Origin: Blastomussa wellsi
Taxonomy: Eukaryota > Cnidaria > Anthozoa > Scleractinia > Plerogyridae
Assembly (NCBI GenBank): GCA_947652115.1
Contig: OX393573.1
Span: forward strand, 8,156,548 to 8,220,547
Length of the DNA stretch: 64,000 bases
Direction: 5' to 3'
Within the stretch, counting starts at the first letter, position 1. The number at the start of each line of letters is the position of its first letter. Of the stretch, positions 22,758-34,812 are shown piece after piece. The notes under the pieces were generated by a model. That model did not search any database. It was not told where the DNA came from and saw only the letters and a list, made by a program, of their open reading frames with translations. Made by a program: the position numbers and the translations under genes.

Positions 22758-24579
22758 CACTATTTTCAGTATGTTATTTCGTTAGACTTAAATTTTGCGG
22801 GTTGCATGCTTGATGTCGTCACAGAAACAGAAAGTGGCGCTCCCGTTTGCTTCTGAGCAAAGAAGCCGAAAGGGCGAAATAACAAGCAGTCGTATTATTT
22901 CCTGCTTCGATCGTGGTTCCTTTTACGAGGTTACTTTCATTTGTTAGAAGCTCTTTCTTCATAATTTTCTGCTGCTATAGTGATGTTTCTAGTGTGAGGA
23001 CTTTATAAAGATTACGAGAAACTCACTGCCTTTCGTTTGCGTGATCTTTGGATCGTTTGGAGGCTGTAAAATGTAGAACGTCATCAACGCCATAGCAACA
23101 GTAAGTCGATCCTTAGAGTTATCTGTCAATACATCATTAATTCTGACACTTCGTGTGTCATCAATTGCTTAAAACAAACAAAACTGGAATAGCTTTTCCG
23201 ACTGTATCTCGAAAATAAAAATTGCCGTAAACGTATGCACATTTTAAGTTCGTTTACAGTCACCGATTGAGCTGAAAGTTTGCTGAAATGGTCCTTAATA
23301 CCTGCTCTACAAAAGTGTGTCTGCGATTTCTAAATTTCGACCTGGTTAAAATGTTATAGCCTTGTTTGTTGAAGGGTATCACAAGCTTTAGAACCTCAAA
23401 CTTTAGAGTGGCATAAAAAGAAAACAAAACGATCTTTGAGAAATCGGAGACACAATTTTGAAGGGCCATCTGTAACGATTCATTTGCGATGCTAAACACG
23501 TTGCGGCAACAACCAAGGCGTGTAAACGAAAGACAAAAGGAGAAATATCACTCTAATGAGTAAAAATTCTAAACCTATTATCCTTTCTAAAAAAGAGAAG
23601 GTTCAATCGAATTCCCCATTTATTAAGCTTTCAGAAAATGTATACTTTTGGGGTGTTTATTTTTAAAGCTTCTCCACGAAAACGTGTTAGCGTGAGGTGG
23701 TCAATTGAGGTATACTGATACCTTAAAAGGAGTCCCTTTGGTTGCAATTTGTTACTTGTTTCTGAGAACTATAAACAGCACCGAAGACTGTAAACAGTTT
23801 GAAAGTTTTCAACTGAAGCGCGCGTGATGGCGTCATTCTACGTCATCAAGCAGCGGCAAAACTAGCCCAACTAGAAGCGAAGCTTGCCACGAAAAATGAG
23901 AGTTCAGCATCCGCTTCGGCCAGCTCGGCTAGCTCAGCCAGCTCGCCCGATGCACACAAAATGGTGTCGCATTCCTTTGGGTACGAATTTGGCACCGATC
24001 ATATTGAGAAAGCTGTTTTTTGGACTTCAGGATCACCTTTCTCGGAAACGTTTGGAAGGATGAAGCTCAAGCTCGGCTCAAGTACGAAGAAATTTTTGCT
24101 CCATCAGATGCCGGCGTTTTCGAGGTGAGAATTATGACGGTTTAGCGTCACTTTGGGCTTGAACCGGACAAGGTCGTGGTCGCCGGCTGTCGTGCTTCCT
24201 GCCTGTCTCTCTTTCTCTTCTATATGATCTAGGGGTCGATAAATTATATCGCGAAATAACGCCTTGGACGGCTCAGAACGGGCAAAAAATAGCACACAAC
24301 CTTTCATTTTATTTCACCTCAACGTTTATTGAACATGTAGGATAAACCTAGTATTTAGAGCAAATGGCGGCCAACTTATTCATGTACATCTATATTTCTT
24401 TTGTAACCGCCATTGATCGGTGTCACGCAACAAACTGAGACATCGGGTGGTCCGCCTGTGGTCATATTTGAAGGGTCTTGCCAAACAAACGTATTACAGT
24501 TTACCGAGTGGTCAAACCAGCACGTGGGTGACAGTTGAGCGGGCCCTACCTTACGGGCTAAATCGAGACAAGCCAACGA
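22758..24579. other. PRS-like intron 1, no gene seen
   Basis: No exon or element is recognised except a short GCCAGCTCGGCTAGCTCAGCC low-complexity patch at 23917-23950. Confidence 0.5.
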
Positions 24580-24580
24580 G

Positions 24581-27500
24581 GATTTGCACCAGTTGGACCT
24601 GGGACCTAATACCTTCGATGACTCCTTGACTGCTTCTCAGCGCTATGAATCTAATCAGAAAGTCCTGGAAAAAGGAAGTAACCGGATGCTTACCACAAGC
24701 TCAGGAGAAGAAGAGGGTGCCTCTTCAGCCAGTTACAGCACCTTTCAGACTAGTTTTGGTCCGGGATCTCAACAGGGGACTCGTGAGCCCCCACCATGGG
24801 CAAGAGACCTCTTTCAGCAGCAAGCTGAAATTCTACAGAAACTGAAAAATATTCCTCATGCGGGACAAAAATCCAGTGTAGGGAGGCGTGAAGGTGAATA
24901 ATCTAGACAATGTCAATCTAGACATGCCCCCAGAGCATGTTTTAAGTGTGGCAGCTTGACTCACTTCATCCGTGACTGCCCATTGCAGAGCATTCCGTTT
25001 CAGGGAAACTTGAGAAGGGCGGGGCGCAACCAGAAGTGATCCCGCCCGGAGCCTCTCAAGGTGCATTTCTGGACTGCGAAGTAAATGGTGTCAGATGTCC
25101 AAGCTTTATTGGACACTGGTGCTCCGGCTACAATTGTCAGTGACATACTGTATCACCGTATTAGGAGCTGTACGGAGAAACTGTTGCCTGATATCCTGGG
25201 TTCAGTAAAGGTAACACTTAAGCTTGGTGGTATTGTAGCGCTCCACATGCTGTTTGTGCGTGGGGGGCCTGGCACCAGAAGTATTAGTTGGCATAGATTT
25301 TCTTCGGACCCACAAACGTGTGCTCAACTTTGACACTGAGACTGACAATACTAAGGAACGACCCAGCAAGATAGTCTTTTGGCTTCTTGACAGGGTTTGC
25401 AGAATCACAGTGGCCGAAACCATAATGTTGCTACCAAACATGGTTGCAGACATACCTTGTCAGGTACAGGAAGCAAATGGCTTAGATGAGTTAGTGGGTG
25501 TGCTGGAACCCTCGGACAAGTTCACAGAACGATATGTAGCTGGAGCGTTTCGAACCGCAGTAACCATCAAGGGTGGCCGAGTCCCGGTTCGAGTTTTCAT
25601 TGCATCCAACCAGCCAATAAGGGTCTACAGGTGCAGTAACAAAAGACGTCTCCACCCTTTGGAGAGTGAATGGGAGTCGTCGAAAGAGGGCCATACAAGT
25701 ATGGGCTACCCGGAGTTAAATGGTGCAGTACAGTACACACGAAAGCTGTTGCAATTCAGTGGAAGAACTATTGCCAATCAATTGTGAGTCAGTACCTGAG
25801 GAGGAAAAATGCCGGCGTTACAAAGTATTGGCTACCCATAACTGTGTCTCGAGAGGACCGATGAATTTAGGTACTGCAAAGGGAGTACAGCACGCCCAAT
25901 CCACCTCGTAGAGTCCCTTTTCACAAGAGAGAAAAAATGCGTCAGCAAGTCAATGAGATGTTGGAGGTGGGGATAACAGAGCCTTCAGAATCTCCATGGT
26001 CCTCTCCAGTTGTGTTGATAGCCTAGCCTGACAGCACCCAGCGCTTTTGTGTGGATTACCGTGCTCTGAATTCTGTAACCAAACGCGACCTTTATCCGCT
26101 TTCTCAGTGTGGTGATATATTGGAGAGCTTGGCGGGAGCGCAGTGGTTCTCCCACCTTGATCTACTTAGAGGGTACTGGCAAATAGATGTTCCCATGGAA
26201 GACCATGAGAAAACAGCAATTGCAACCCCGGATGGCCTTTACCAGTTCTGTCGATTGAGTTTTGGTCTTACAAATGCACCGGCTTGTTTCATGCGTGCTA
26301 TACACATTGTCCTCAAAGGTTTGTGCTGGTCAGACTGTCTAGTTTATCTAGATGACATCATAGTCTTTAGTCGAACACTGGAGGAACACAGGGGGAGGCT
26401 CGTACTTGTTCTGTCCCGCTTGGCAGAAGCTGGCTTCAAGATTAATGGCTAAGAAATGCAAGCTGTTGTCTGAAAGGGTGGTTGTACTAGGTCACGTCTT
26501 GACTCGGGATGGTATATCTACTGAACCAGAGAAAATACGTGTGGTAAAGGAGTGGCCTGTTCCTTCAGATCCCCGCCAGTTCTTAGGCACAGCTGGATAC
26601 TACTGGCAGCTTGTGCCAAACTATGCCCAAGTTGCACGCCCACTGTACAGAGCAGAACAGAAGGGAGATAATTTCACGTGGACAGCCGAATGTCAGGAAG
26701 ACTTTTTGTCCATTAAATGCCACTTGACAAATGCCCCAATACTTGCTTTCCCACAGTTGGATGTGTCATTTATCCTGGACGCTGATGCCAGTGAGAGTGG
26801 GTTGGGGGGTTGTGTTATCACAGGTTCAACGTGAAAAAGAGCATGTGATAGCCTTTTCTGCGTGTGTGCTAACCAAGGCAGAAATGAATTAGTACTACCC
26901 GGAATGAACTTGTGGCCCTTGTGCGGGGCACAGAACACTTTGAAACATATCTCTATGGGAGACGCTTTCTCGCCAGGACTGATCATAATGCCTTACAGTG
27001 GCTAAGGAACTTTAAGAATCCTAAGGGCCAGTTGGCTCGGTGGCTTTAACGGTTGAGTGACTTTGGCTTTGAAGTGAAGCAACGCCCTGGTAGTTTGCAT
27101 AACAATGCTGATGGTCTGCCCCGTCTCCCCTGGGCCGAGCAGGAAATGGTGCGCCCTGAAGCGGAGAGCGATATTTGCATGGGTCCAGTCTGGGCGCATG
27201 GATTCCCTTTCTAACGAGAGCATTCGTGTGGCTCAGAGTCAAAATGAGGTCCTTTTTCAAGTCGTGAAGTAGCTTGAGGTCGGCGTCAGGCCTTCCCGGG
27301 GTGACATTGAGGGAAGTGGACGCAAGCTGCTGTCATAATGGTCACAGTGGAATCGGCTAGTTATCAGGGGTGGTCTAGTGTTCAGGTGCTGGGAGGATGA
27401 AGTGACGGGCCAGGAAACTCACCAGCAGCTTTGCTTGCCAGGAAGTCTTGTCCCGAAAGTGTTGTACGCCCTTCATGGTGCTCCCTCTGCAGGCCACCTT

Positions 27501-28292
27501 GGTGTGACGAAAGCCATAGCTAGAGTTCGGAAAAGATCATTTTGGCATGGCTTGAGGGAGGATGCTGAAAACCATGTCAAGAGGTGTGGACCATGTGCTG
27601 AAGCCCAAGGCTCCCTTGATCATTGTCAAGTCAGGCCATACTCTGCAGAGAGTAGCTATTGACATCATTGGTCCTACAACAAGGTATAGCTCTGGCCATG
27701 AGTAGTTGCTTGTGGTCTCGGACCACTTCACAAAATTCACCCAAGTGTTCCCGGTGAGAAATACGTCAGCAGTCACGCTTGCCCGGAACGTGATGGATGA
27801 GTACATTTGCCGATTTGGATGTTTTGAGAACTTACACTCTGATCTGGGTGCTAATGTCGATGGAGCAGTCTTCCGAGGACTGTGTGACTTGATTGTGGCA
27901 GCTAAGACAAGGACAACTCCGTATCACCCTCAAGGAGATGGCCAGGTGGAGAGGCTGAACAAATCACTCGTATAGATCTAGTCTAAGCTAATATACGATC
28001 ATCACCGCGATTGTGCGGACTGTGTTCCAAAGGCCTTGTTGGCCTATAATACCAGTGTCCATGAATCGACGGGATTCACCCCCTGTCACCTAATGTTTGG
28101 GAGAGAAGCCATCTTGCCTTTGGGTGCTGCCCTCAAGTTAGATACCTCAGCATTTCCGGGATCAGCGAAAACAGAAAGTGAGGACAGAAATATCAGCAAG
28201 GCTATTATGACACCAAGTGTTATGGTCAGCGGTTCCATGCTGGAGACCAGGTGTGGTACAGAAACCGAACCAGGGTCAGGAGGAAGAAGGGA
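24581..28292 (+). pseudogene. decayed Ty3/Gypsy retrotransposon (gag to integrase)
   Basis: In order: a gag tail with a zinc knuckle CFKCGSLTHFIRDC at about 24946; protease ALLDTGAPATIVS at about 25105; reverse transcriptase pieces with HLDLLRGYWQIDV and CLVYLDDIIVFSR (26340-26375); RNase H with LDADASESGLGG; integrase with a zinc finger (HGAPSAGHLG...CGPC, 27470-27600), DHFTKFTQ, LHSDLGAN and GQVERLNKSL. Stops at about 26023, 27704 and 27973, and a frame change near 26450, disable it. Order protease-RT-RNaseH-integrase and YLDD define Gypsy. No LTRs were found; the 3' end is cut by a Penelope-like fragment at about 28291. Confidence 0.9.
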
Positions 28293-28815
28293 GGGGGTAA
28301 GTTTCTAAAGAAACTGTGGTGTTGCGTCGGTGGGAAGTATAACAATATAATTTGGTTTTATCAACTGGGTTGATAATGTCAATTGGCCACCGTAAAGAGA
28401 TTTAAGTGCTGACGTTTCGAGCGTTAGCCCTTCGTCGGAGCGAATCAAGGAATTGTGCGTCGTGTGTCTTTATATACAGAAAGATGGAGCTTCGCTATTG
28501 GCTGGTGCCTGGTAACGTGAAAACTTCGGAATAAATTAGTTGAATGAAAAGCGTTCGTTGATACCGTGAGGATTAAGAGTGCCGATTTGAAAAATAAATT
28601 TTTGTTCTAGAGTTTTACGGCTTTCCGTGTTTCCTTGGTGAAGGGAAAGGCCGCAGACTCCCATATGTTGCTTAGAATGATTTGGGAGATTGAAGTGTCT
28701 CGCGACCGGTTTCGATGCATTTTTGTCGTCTTTCTCTACGTCACGAAGGTGTTCTCGGAATCGGTCGCCAAGTCGTCTCTCTGTTTCGCCGATGATACTT
28801 TCGAGATACTTTCGA
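28291..28815 (-). mobile_element. Penelope-like element 3' end: GIY-YIG tail, UTR and repeat
   Basis: On the minus strand from about 28803 the sequence encodes IIGETERRLGDRFREHL, PVARHFNLPNHS and QKFIFQIGTLNPHGIN, the C-terminal GIY-YIG endonuclease module of cnidarian-type Penelope-like elements (PLEs). A stop follows at about 28543, then a UTR with a hammerhead-like motif (28399-28446) and a 160-bp terminal block that recurs at 33254-33409. The fragment is inverted relative to the adjacent plus-strand PLE RT. Confidence 0.82.
28399..28446 (-). ncRNA. hammerhead-ribozyme-like motif of a Penelope element
   Basis: Read on the minus strand: GATTCGCT, then CCGACGA, a GGGC/GCTC stem with TAAC loop, CGAAAC, GTC, AGC...AATC. 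This follows the order of a type I hammerhead (core box, stem II, GAAA, GUC cleavage triplet), with stem I formed by GCT/AGC and GATT/AATC and a minimal ACGU stem III that would need dimers. One core base is C where U is conserved, so activity is doubtful. Confidence 0.55.
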
Positions 28816-28839
28816 GACGCTTCAGACTCGAAAATCTAA

Positions 28840-30520
28840 GTGGACTCCCCCAGAGGGCCAGTTTGCTTCTTTAGATTTTTCATTAAAAAATGCCGTCACG
28901 ACATCAACAAACTTAATTTCAATCGTAACACCAAATTTTCCAACCTTTCTTCGGAAGAGAGGACGGCGCTAAAAAACCTTAGTAAGGGCAAAGACATAAT
29001 CATCAGAGCGGCCGACAAAGGCGGCGCTTTAGTTGTTTGGCGGGCCGACCTCTACCAAAAAGAAGCTTTGCGGCAACTTTCTGACACCTCTTTTTATGCT
29101 AAAGTCGACAAAGATCTCACCTCCACTAACCAACAAATTGTCAAGAGCACTATTAACGACCTTATAGTCAAACAAGAATTGCCGGCTACTGCTACCAATC
29201 TCATCATTACCACTCCCAGAACCTCGTGTATTTACTTTTTACCTAAAATTCACAAACCTAACAACCCAGGTCGACCTATCGTCTCTGCCTGTAGTTGCCC
29301 TACCGAACTCATTTCCAGCTATTTAGACAAAATTATGGCACCTATTGTCAGATCTTTACCGTCATACGTTAAAGACAGTCAACACGCACTTCAAATTTTT
29401 CGCGATTTCAATTTCCTGGGCGAAGACAAACTTATTTTCACTATGGATATTACATCTCTTTACACCGTCATCCCAAATGGCGAAGGTCTTCTAGCCCTCA
29501 AACATTTTTTTGATTTACGCACTGTTAAGGAACCAAGCTCGGAAACACTACTCCGCCTGGCTGAGTTAGTGTTAACACTCAACTGTTTTTCATTCGCGAA
29601 CAATTATTACAAACAAATTAATGGCGTGGCCATGGGTACCAAAATGGGACCCAGCTACGCCAATCTTTTCGTAGGCTACATTGAACACCAATTTTTCAAT
29701 CAATACAACGGCCCAAAACCTGAACTCTATCGTCGCTACATTGACGACTGTATCGGCGCTACCTCTTCTACCAGAGAAGATTTTAATCAATTTATAACCG
29801 CTGTTAATTCGTTTCATCCTGCCCTTAAATATACCTGGGGAATTTCCGATACTTCCTTAGCATTCCTGGATATCAAAGTTTCTATCGAAGGCAACAGTTT
29901 ATGCACCAGTGTGCACTACAAACCCACAGATTCTCATAGCTATTTGTTGTATTCATCTTCACATCCATCACATGTCAAGAATTCCATTCCTTATTCTCAG
30001 TTTCTTAGACTTCGCCGTCTTTGTAGTGACGACTCTGATTTTTCCTTAAAATCAGAGGAAATGTGCAATTTCTTCGACAAACGCGGCTATCCTGCTTCTG
30101 TTGTTCAAGCGGGCCATCATCGCGCCCAGCAAATTGATCGACAGTCAGCACTACAAACGTCACAGAGAGAAAACAACGATAGAATTCCATTCACCCTCAC
30201 ATTTCACCCTCACAACCACGCAGTTAAATCCATCATTCTCAAAAACTTTAAATTACTTCAAAATGATCCCGACACTGGTAGAATCTTTTCGCAACCTCCA
30301 TTAATTTCATTTAAACGCGACAAAAACATAGGTAACTTTTTAGTCAGAAGTGCATTCCAAGCTAGTGATCAACCCGGAACTTTTAAATGCGCTCGCGCAC
30401 GATGCAAAACATGCCCTTTCATTCAAAACCTTGACAAAATATCGGGACCCAAGCGATCTATCAAAATCACTGATCATTTCACCTGTACCTCAGCCAATGC
30501 CATCTACTGTATAACTTGCA
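28840..30520 (+). CDS. Penelope-like element reverse transcriptase, C-terminus lost in gap
   Basis: A long intact frame runs to the gap. Motifs in order: KDIIIRAADKGGALVV (about residue 50), FLPKIHKPNNPGRPIVSA (about 135), FTMDITSLYTVIP (about 200), INGVAMGTKMGPSYANLF (about 262), the catalytic YRRYIDD (about 300), AFLDIKVSIEG, and a cysteine cluster CARARCKTCPF before the start of the GIY-YIG domain. This is a PLE RT, related to telomerase RT, which uses an attached GIY-YIG nuclease. The N-terminus is short: KWTPPEG-like coding sequence upstream lies in another frame, so a frameshift occurs near 28870. No stop interrupts the RT. Confidence 0.93.
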
Positions 30521-30720
30521 NNNNNNNNNNNNNNNNNNNNNNNNNNNNNNNNNNNNNNNNNNNNNNNNNNNNNNNNNNNNNNNNNNNNNNNNNNNNNNNN
30601 NNNNNNNNNNNNNNNNNNNNNNNNNNNNNNNNNNNNNNNNNNNNNNNNNNNNNNNNNNNNNNNNNNNNNNNNNNNNNNNNNNNNNNNNNNNNNNNNNNNN
30701 NNNNNNNNNNNNNNNNNNNN
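30521..30720. other. assembly gap (200 N)
   Basis: A run of exactly 200 N truncates the PLE frame just where its GIY-YIG module should begin. The round length suggests a placeholder for an unknown distance. Confidence 0.99.
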
Positions 30721-33253
30721 GATCGATAGTATCCTAGTTCTGATTAGTGTGAAATACATCGCTCGCCCATCCATCCATCCATCCACCCATCCACCCACTG
30801 AATAGCGTCATACGTCCGTACGCCGACTAAGAGTCATTTTTTTTTTGAAAAAATATAACTCAAAAAATGTATTACGTCAGCCATGGAATCCGCTGACGTT
30901 GCAGCTTTCTCTTATGCTACGTAAGTAAGCAAGTTTATTTCGCCAGAAGCGATAGTAATTAATTTATTTGCGAGTATTTCTTTTGTGTTTAGGAAATTGA
31001 AGTGAATTCTTTGGCTGTTTCATCGTAGCGATTTAGATATTTGAAGGAAAATTAAACATTTGCTAAGGTAAACACTGAAGAGCGTGCCAGAACTTGCAGC
31101 GTTTATGTCAGTGTTAGGGAAAAACCCACAACCGTTCTAAAATTAGCCGTGGGGCGATGCAAGATAGGGTGATCCGTCGTATCACACACGCGACACCGGT
31201 GGTTGCTAGAATAGCTTGTGCTGGTAGTATGACAATCACATCATCATCCCGAGTGCAAGCCTTTACACGTAGAGTACGTTTGATTGTAAATTCGCTGGGC
31301 CTGAGTAATTTTCATTGTCACCACGTGAAAGAAATCCTAAAAATACACCTATTCACAAGTTTTCAGCTAGATAGTGTCGTTTGTGTTTGAAATACAGCAT
31401 GTTGAATTTTCGAGATTTCCGCCGTACGTGACCTCACGATGGCACCGTGGCAAAGTTGTCCTGCTCTAAGAAAAGGTTTTTCGCAAACGTTTTGCAGTTT
31501 AAACAGCTCAAGTATCAGGAAAGATGTGTATGTGCATATACACTAGATCGTGAGGAATGAGCAGTCGCTTTTATGGCAAAAGTCAGTACCAGATGTTTTC
31601 TTTCATTTCCGGCCGCCATGTTGGTGCCCATCAAGCTGGGCACCAACATGGCGTTTCCATACTGAGCTCTATAAATTTGCGAGAAATGCTTCGGCAAATA
31701 ACTCACGAATGGTGTTCCGCACAGACCTGAGACTTGGAGATGTTGTTCACCTATTAATAATTTATAACATTTGAATTTATCGGATTTTTTAATTGCATGG
31801 TTTCGAGTTTAAATTTTGATGGCGTGACAGTGAAAACCACCTATTCAAGCCCGTGTGCCATCACATCGGCACTTACAGACTGTTTGTCGAGGTTGTAACA
31901 TTCCTGAAAGATAATACCATAGGCGTCTTTAGAGTCAGGCAATGTCCGACATGCAGTTCCAAATTAAAGTATACCTGTTCAGAGTTTTTACAGCTTCGTG
32001 CGGAGCGTTTTTACGGGCAATAGCCGATAATAATTAACATTTTAAGCAACAATTCAGTTAAATTTTAAGAGCGCGGCTTCACGTTCCATACAAACTTGTT
32101 ACAAAAAACAGGAATCACGCGTTACTTATTATCGCTAAAACCAATCATGTATCAGTAGTTTGTCAATGACGCCAATTTCCTACGTGAATTTAACGGCTCC
32201 TTCGCGAGATCTCGGAGATTTCCTGTGGATATATAAACTCTGAGAAAAATAGTCAGCTGCAGCTCGATCCAGGTACTACAATTGTACTACAATCGCTATG
32301 GAATCCAAGCGAAAATGCTATTAGGAGTTTCATTTGTCTATTTTCAACGGTCGGTGTTTAGTCATGTCTTCAAACAGAAGTATCAGAGGGCTTTCCGTTA
32401 CTAAAATTGTGCGCATTGAGCAGTTTTTAGAGCAATACGATTCACCAGATTAGACAAGCGTTAACAACCGTATTCTGACCCCACAATAAACATGTAACAG
32501 ACCAAAGGCCAGCACCAAATAAAACAGAAAATTGAACTTAGCAACTGTCATTCAATCTATTTAGTTTGTTGGAAAGTACAGCTCGCCATGACTGCTTCTC
32601 CAATAAAACGCGAGTTGTGGTTGGACAATACGACTGCCTCAGGAATATGTGAGGCACGTTGTGATTAGCTAATCCACAGAAAGGAATGTGGTTCGGGTTG
32701 AAGCAGCCATTAGTGGGGAGGAGCATTATGTAATGACCCTAATAATGGCTGCGAAGAAGACTAATGCTTCGAAAAAAACCTTTAAAAAACTCGCAGACAT
32801 TTGTGAGTTAAAGGGTTAAACAGTTGAGTTTCATCTGGGTCAAACACTGCTTGCAATTTCGCAAAATAGAAAGTCTTTTTTACTTTGAAATAATTAGCTG
32901 GATTCAAAGCATTCCATAACTTTGATATTCTTACAAAAAATAATTCCTGAAAAGAGCTGTCCTAAAAATACCTAGATGAACCACGGCATGAACGCCGTGA
33001 AAAACAAAAGTAAGTCAAGATATTCAAGCCAGTAATTAGACTGTTAATTGCTGTTTCTTGGTTCAGGTTTATTCTTAATATTGAGCTCTTGATGCGAAAT
33101 AAAAATGGTTTCATCCTTGAATGAATGCAGACTGAATTTTTGTGGCTGTGGAATTTTCGTACGTTTTCTTATGAAAATTAATCATCTCACAAGCGAAAGT
33201 GAGAGCACTTCAAAGTCATGTCAAAACAACTATCCAAGAATACTACAGAAACA
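30721..33253. other. PRS-like intron 1 after gap, no gene seen
   Basis: A CCAT/CCAC microsatellite occupies 30767-30798, and a perfect 16-bp stem hairpin lies at 31614-31653. I see no exon or protein motif. Confidence 0.55.
31614..31653. repeat. perfect short hairpin
   Basis: CGCCATGTTGGTGCCC and its exact inverse GGGCACCAACATGGCG are separated by 8 bp. Confidence 0.9.
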
Positions 33254-33254
33254 G

Positions 33255-33299
<45 letters not shown>

Positions 33300-33409
33300 G
33301 TATAACAATATAATTTGATTTTATCAACTGGGTTGATAATGTCAATTGGCCACCGTAAAGAGATTCAAGAGCTGACGTTTCAAGCGTTAGCCCTTCGTCG
33401 GAGCGAATC
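33254..33409 (-). mobile_element. Penelope terminal block, second copy
   Basis: Nearly identical to 28291-28446, with the same orientation, including the hammerhead-like motif at 33362-33409. It breaks off after the motif into scrambled inverse copies of CGAAGGGCTAACG (33416-33442). Confidence 0.85.
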
Positions 33410-33550
33410 CGATTCGCGAAGGGCTAACGACGAAGGGCTAACGAACCATATATATAGCGCGCGCGGAATATTTTCTGATCCCTGGTGATGCCGTTGATCG
33501 GCGAAAGCTTGGATTTTAGTTTTTACTTTTAAACAGCAGTGGAAGGCCAC

Positions 33551-33746
33551 TGTTGTGAATTGCTTTAATGCTCTACTCAACGCTAACCACTCTCGATAAG
33601 GATTCACTCTCGAAGAATTTTCCACTACTCGCTCATTCGACTCAATCACTCTCGTGTACAAAAACTCTTATTGTCTCTGATCAGTTCCATTAAAAAATTA
33701 ACCGCGTCACACCCTTATTTAATATTACGTAATCACATTCTCGACA
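33551..33746 (-). repeat. BEL/Pao 3' LTR
   Basis: Begins TGTTGTGAATTGC and ends CATTCTCGACA in plus-strand reading. Matches the other LTR except for scattered substitutions and one A-run length change. Confidence 0.97.
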
Positions 33747-33780
33747 CACTCCCCCCATATATCTCCGGGGGAGATATATG
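33747..33780 (-). other. polypurine tract and adjoining hairpin
   Basis: On the minus strand GGGGGGAGTG (33747-33756) abuts the 3' LTR, as a plus-strand primer should. Beside it CATATATCTCC / GGAGATATATG forms a perfect 11-bp stem with a GGG loop (33756-33780). Confidence 0.88.
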
Positions 33781-33932
33781 TCTTTCACTCAAGTTTGATC
33801 TACCTTGAATAAATAATTACACTCATCCTATTGATAATCATTTCTCTAAAGGTAAACAAACCGACTGTCTCTATAGTGTCAGTTCGTCAGCTAAATGAAA
33901 GCTGATACCACTGTTCATTCGGATTGTTCATT

Positions 33933-34688
33933 TCACACTTCCTCTTGGGTAATCTCTTGTAAACGCAGGCGTGCTGCAACTGCAGCGTCCCGTCTTGGGC
34001 GAAATGGAGCAACCTCTGGGTTCATCCTCGCCTGGGATGCTGGCATCTGCCTGTCACACGATAGTTCCAGCGGGTAAAGTTGTTGAATCGCACGTTCCAC
34101 GTAGGACGTTCCTGCACGCAATTTTGCTCCTCTAACGACTCCGTCATTTCCAACGATTAAATTCTCGATGATTCCCAGCGGCCACTTCCCTCTGTTCTTG
34201 TCCTCTGTTTTGATGATCACTACGTCACCAACAGCTGGCGCGTCTCCTCCAGCCCCTCGCTGTGCGCGGTGTCTCTCGCGAAGACTGCGCATGTACTCTT
34301 TGATCCATCGGCTCCATACTGCTTCCTTGCACGTCAGCAAGTGTTTTGCTCGCTTTCGCAGGTCAGCGGTCTCAATGTGGTGCGGCTGCAATTCTGGAAG
34401 CAGATTGCTGTTCAAAAACAGCATAGCATTCGGTGTCAGAAGGGGCATCTGCACGTCATCTTCGACGTAGCTTAACGGCCGGTTGTTAAGCGTGATCTCC
34501 ACGTCCAGTAGCACTTCTTGTAACTCTTTCCACCACAGTAGGCCATTCCCTATTGTCTTGTTTAGGGCTGACTTGACAAGGCTAATCAATCTTTCGAACT
34601 GACCTCCCCACCACGGGGCGCGGCTTAGATTGAATTGCCATTTGATCTGATTGATGGAGAGGTATGTCTGCAGTCGTTCGTCTTTCAT
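33933..34688 (-). pseudogene. BEL/Pao integrase C-terminal half
   Basis: A 251-codon frame containing the integrase motif APWWGGQFERLI, the ENLIVGNDG-type and VERAIQQLYPLE C-terminal tail typical of BEL/Pao integrases, including the third acidic catalytic position region. It is separated from the upstream integrase frame by a stop and by a short deletion around 34690-34812 that removes the segment expected to hold the second catalytic aspartate. Integration competence in cis is therefore lost. Confidence 0.9.
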
Positions 34689-34812
34689 GACAACTCTGAT
34701 CCAGTTTGCTACGCCAACGAAAGTTCGGCCGTCCTCGGCGCGCGATAAACTGCTTCAAACTCTTTAGGCACTCTTCTGTTTCCAGGTTTGGTAGGAGGTC
34801 AAGATAAATTCC

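Noticed and set aside
30490..30798. Open frames through the gap
   Set aside because: They are made of unknown bases.
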